Source: Methylacidimicrobium fagopyrum
Lineage (GTDB): Bacteria; Verrucomicrobiota; Verrucomicrobiia; Limisphaerales; UBA11358
Length of the DNA: 64,000 nt
Direction: 5' to 3'
Assembly (NCBI GenBank): GCA_026225255.1
Contig: JAMFSJ010000035.1
Coordinates: 1 to 64,000, forward strand
Numbering within the stretch: position 1 is the stretch's first letter; the number at the start of each line of letters is the position of its first letter. The notes beneath the pieces are model-generated. The model saw only the letters and a list, made by a program, of their open reading frames with translations, was not told the origin of the DNA and ran no database searches. This document shows, one piece after another, positions 61,517-64,000 of this stretch. The position numbers and the translations under genes were made by a program.

Positions 61517-63451
61517 TTGCCGAAATTATCGCGCGTGCAACAAGGTCATTCAACTCCAGCCGGATCCAGCGAACCCAAAGAATTTCAACTGCCCATCAAC
61601 GGTTTCAAAGGCACCCCCGAAGAAATCGAACGGCAATGGTTTGAGCAAGTTTATCGCGGTCGCGGCGATTCGATGAATCAACTCACCTGGCGCGCGGTGC
61701 TGATGGGGTCCGTGCTGGGCGCCGTGCTGTCGCTCACCAATCTTTACATCGGTTTGAAATCGGGCTGGGGCATGGGCGTCGCCATCACCGCGTGCATTTT
61801 ATCTTACGCCATCTGGACGGCGCTCCTGCAAATCGGCATTGCGAAAACGCCGATGACCATCCTCGAAAATAACTGTATGCAATCCACCGCCAGCTCGGCG
61901 GGTTATTCGACCGGCGGCACGCTCATCTCCGCGTTCGCCGCGTTTATTTTGTTGAACGGACATTCCCTATCACTCGGCTTCACGTTGGCATGGGTTTTCT
62001 TTCTCGCCGTCCTCGGGGTCACGATGGCCGTGCCGATGAAAAAACAGATGATCAACGTCGAGCAACTACGCTTTCCGAGCGGCGTCGCGGCCGCAGAAAC
62101 CTTGCGGGCTTTGCATTCGGAAGGAAAAAAAGGCATGCGCGCCGCCAAAGCGCTCGGCCTCGCGGGCGTGCTCGCGGCCATTGATAATTTTTGGCACGAC
62201 GGCTTCGGTATGTTTGCCAAACTCGCGCCATTTTCCAGCGATGCGTTGGTCACGAAATTCAACGCCTTTTTCTTCGGCCCAGCGTGGATCGGCCGCACCG
62301 TGATGTTCAGTTGGGAACCCATTTTCATCGCGTCCGGTGCGATCATGGGCATGCGCGTCTGCATCAGCATGCTCATCGGCAGCATCGCCTGTTGGATGTT
62401 TTTTGTGCCCGCCCTGCAACATGCCGGGATTTACACGGGGCACGGTTTTCGCGACGGCGTGCAATGGACGTTGTGGCCCGGCGTCTCGTGTCTGGTCGCC
62501 GCGAGTTTGATGACCTTTATTTTGCAATGGCGGATTTCCTTCCGCGCTTTCGCTGACCTCGGAAAAATGTTTTCGTCGCGCTCCCAAACATCGAGTGAAA
62601 TGGATGCCATCGAAACCCCGATGTCCTGGTTCGTGATCGGACAAGTCGTTTCCCTCATCGCACTCGCCGACTTGGCGCACGCCTCATTTAACATGCCGTA
62701 TTGGCAAAGCGCGCTCGCCGTCGTGATGTCTTTCTTGCTCGCGCTGGTCGCCTGCCGCATCACCGGTGAAACCGACACCACGCCCGTCGGTGCCCTGGGC
62801 AAAGTCACGCAACTTACTTTTGGCGCGCTCAATCCCGGCAATATGAACGTGAATTTGATGAGCGCGAATATCACCGCCGGCGCCGCCACTTCGTCCGCCG
62901 ATCTGCTGACGGATTTAAAAAGCGGTTACCTGCTCGGGGCGAATCCGCGCAAACAATTTCTCGCGCAATTCGCCGGTATTTTCATCGGCACCGTCGTCAG
63001 CGTATTGGCCTTTTCCCTCATCATCAATAAACCCGAAGTCATCGGTTCGGATCAATTCCCCGCGCCCGCCGCGCTGACGTGGGCGGCGGTTGCGCAAGCG
63101 TTAAGCAAAGGTTTCGAAGCCCTCGCGCCGGTGAAAATTTGGTCCATCGTAATCGGTGGCCTGGTGGGAATTATTTTTTCGCTGCTGCCCCTGATTTTTC
63201 CGAAGCACCAAAAATATTTACCATCCGCCTCCGGCTTCGGGCTCGCCTGGATTTTTCAATGGTATTACGGCGTGCTGTTTTTCATCGGCGCGGTGATCGC
63301 CTACGGCTTTCAGAAAAAATCACCGGCGAAGGCGGAAGAATTCACGTATCCCATCGCGTCCGGCGTGCTGGCCGGTGGCGCGCTCATGGGCGTGGCGATC
63401 ATCTTCTGGCAAAACGGCCCGGAGATGTGGCAGAAATTTTTCCACCACTGA
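61517..63451 (+). CDS. OPT-family oligopeptide transporter
   Basis: 644 aa from a TTG start, with about 14-16 membrane helices. The family N-terminus is LTWRAVLMGSVLGAVLSLTNLYIGLKSGWGMGVAI, followed by NCMQSTASSAGYSTGG, a conserved OPT block, and LRFPSGVAAAETLRALH. The C-terminal half repeats the fold (LTFGALNPGNMNVNLMSANITAGAATSSADLLTDLKSGY). It imports peptides or metal-peptide complexes with protons. The TTG start is accepted because the conserved region begins about 45 codons later and no ATG precedes it usefully. A tandem repeat follows. Confidence 0.93.
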   Translation: MPKLSRVQQGHSTPAGSSEPKEFQLPINGFKGTPEEIERQWFEQVYRGRGDSMNQLTWRAVLMGSVLGAVLSLTNLYIGLKSGWGMGVAITACILSYAIWTALLQIGIAKTPMTILENNCMQSTASSAGYSTGGTLISAFAAFILLNGHSLSLGFTLAWVFFLAVLGVTMAVPMKKQMINVEQLRFPSGVAAAETLRALHSEGKKGMRAAKALGLAGVLAAIDNFWHDGFGMFAKLAPFSSDALVTKFNAFFFGPAWIGRTVMFSWEPIFIASGAIMGMRVCISMLIGSIACWMFFVPALQHAGIYTGHGFRDGVQWTLWPGVSCLVAASLMTFILQWRISFRAFADLGKMFSSRSQTSSEMDAIETPMSWFVIGQVVSLIALADLAHASFNMPYWQSALAVVMSFLLALVACRITGETDTTPVGALGKVTQLTFGALNPGNMNVNLMSANITAGAATSSADLLTDLKSGYLLGANPRKQFLAQFAGIFIGTVVSVLAFSLIINKPEVIGSDQFPAPAALTWAAVAQALSKGFEALAPVKIWSIVIGGLVGIIFSLLPLIFPKHQKYLPSASGFGLAWIFQWYYGVLFFIGAVIAYGFQKKSPAKAEEFTYPIASGVLAGGALMGVAIIFWQNGPEMWQKFFHH

Positions 63452-63463
63452 TTTTTGCGGCCA

Positions 63464-63596
63464 TAGGGAAAAAGCGGGAAAGCGGGAAACTAAAACGGCA
63501 ACTGACTGTTGACGTTCTGGCTCTCAACCTTCCCCGTTTCCCGCTTTCCCGCTTTCCCGCTTTCCCGCTTTCCCGCTTTCTCGCTTTTTCTTTCCT
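63464..63596. repeat. Purine-rich tandem repeat and its inverted copy
   Basis: 63532-63589 holds about six units of the 8-mer GCTTTCCC (four perfect at 63543-63574, degenerate ends). About 50 bp to the left, 63465-63489 has the complementary phrase AAAGCGGGAAAGCGGG, so the two could pair as a long hairpin. It lies between the OPT gene and the sigma-factor gene. Similar GGAAAGC phrases occur near 10340, 25385 and 34560. Confidence 0.85.
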
Positions 63597-63648
63597 CATT
63601 TGTAATTTTTTTGTTTTCGCCCGCGACTAATGAATCAAACTAAACGCG

Positions 63649-64000
63649 TTGAATTCAGAAATCCAAGTGGCTGAAGGCAAGTTTCTTGCGCTGGTGGCCG
63701 AGAATCGGTTGAAGATTCTCAAGGTCTCTCATGTTTACGCTTGGAACCATGAAGATCAGCAGGATTTGTATCAGGAAATCTTGATCCAAATCTGGCGCAG
63801 CCTGCCGAAGCTGAAAAACAGCGCTTACACCAACACGTGGATTTATCGCGTCGCGTTGAACACGGCGATCAGTTTTGGGCGCAAACATAAATCGCGCCGC
63901 GAGAAAACCATCAGCCACGATCACGGCGTGATCCAGCAATTGCTGGACGCCAAAGCGGCGAGCGAACCAGAAACGGATCCGCGCCTGGCCGTTTTATTTC
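63649..64000 (+). CDS. ECF-type RNA polymerase sigma factor, N-terminal part
   Basis: 117 codons visible from the TTG at 63649; the gene leaves the window. The frame reads FLALVAENRLKILKVSHVYAW, then EDQQDLYQEILIQIWRSLPKL, the region 2 core (EDLxQEVFxxxWR), then TWIYRVALNTAISFGRK, the end of region 2. The following 30 residues are the linker toward region 4, which is not in the window. The start is uncertain because no ATG fits this frame. The gene just upstream is an OPT transporter, so regulatory partners are unseen. Confidence 0.85.
   Translation, partial: MNSEIQVAEGKFLALVAENRLKILKVSHVYAWNHEDQQDLYQEILIQIWRSLPKLKNSAYTNTWIYRVALNTAISFGRKHKSRREKTISHDHGVIQQLLDAKAASEPETDPRLAVLF

Noticed and set aside
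63532-63589. Regular repeats that might suggest a CRISPR array
   Set aside because: The unit is only 8 bp with no spacers, so it is a simple tandem repeat.

Overview
The window looks like a chromosomal segment of a Verrucomicrobiota bacterium, probably near the Pedosphaera/Limisphaerales group. This is inferred from two PEP-CTERM sorted proteins, a GH9 cellulase and a sialate O-acetylesterase of the kind common there, a PPi-type phosphofructokinase, DUF5069 and DUF4197 proteins, an integrase remnant with a C-terminus typical of that phylum, and abundant short palindromic repeats. There are no rRNA genes or CRISPR arrays. One tRNA is present, tRNA-Val(GAC) at 10213-10287.

Layout. 1-4526: a minus-strand run of histidine kinase, NarL-type response regulator and CusCBA/CzcCBA-type RND efflux genes. 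4560-10290: a genomic island next to the tRNA-Val gene. It holds a decayed tyrosine integrase and a decayed AAA ATPase of transposition-helper type, followed by an intact cassette: XRE regulator, GNAT-like protein, ImmA/IrrE metallopeptidase, T4-beta-family protein, and a convergent sce7726-family protein with a PD-(D/E)XK-like signature. This cassette is the best candidate for an undescribed, defence-like system. 10511-16300: sugar-nucleotide epimerase, an Mla-type lipid transport operon whose ATPase has lost several catalytic motifs, and an antitoxin gene split by a palindromic element. 16500-28000: ligA, thiE, a type III polyketide synthase/methyltransferase/flavoprotein operon (possible phenolic lipid or quinone), PPi-PFK, GmhB-like phosphatase, glmS and rdgB. 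28000-44600: secreted and envelope proteins (cyclophilin, S53 peptidase, sialate O-acetylesterase, GH9, PEP-CTERM), suhB-like, a KefB-type antiporter, ilvD and an AT-rich two-gene module of unknown function. 44600-64000: CBS protein, a frameshifted sufS, a ParE-type toxin-antitoxin pair, a rhodanese-like protein, ychF, psd-pssA-lysE, a GreA-domain giant, rsmB, an EgtD-like methyltransferase, a PLP decarboxylase coupled to fabI, an M50 protease, an OPT transporter and the start of an ECF sigma factor.

The second theme is repeat invasion. At least four families of palindromic elements (about 30-150 bp) are scattered between genes. Members of three of them, or close look-alikes, sit in frame inside housekeeping genes: twice in ligA and once in suhB. 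An AT-rich NSKLKI-type peptide insert appears in thiE, rdgB and the PLP decarboxylase, and a related purine-rich repeat lies in glmS. This resembles the Rickettsia palindromic elements in principle but the sequences differ.

All calls come from reading the sequence and recognising families. No database search was run, so family names are recollection and functions of accessory genes are inference.
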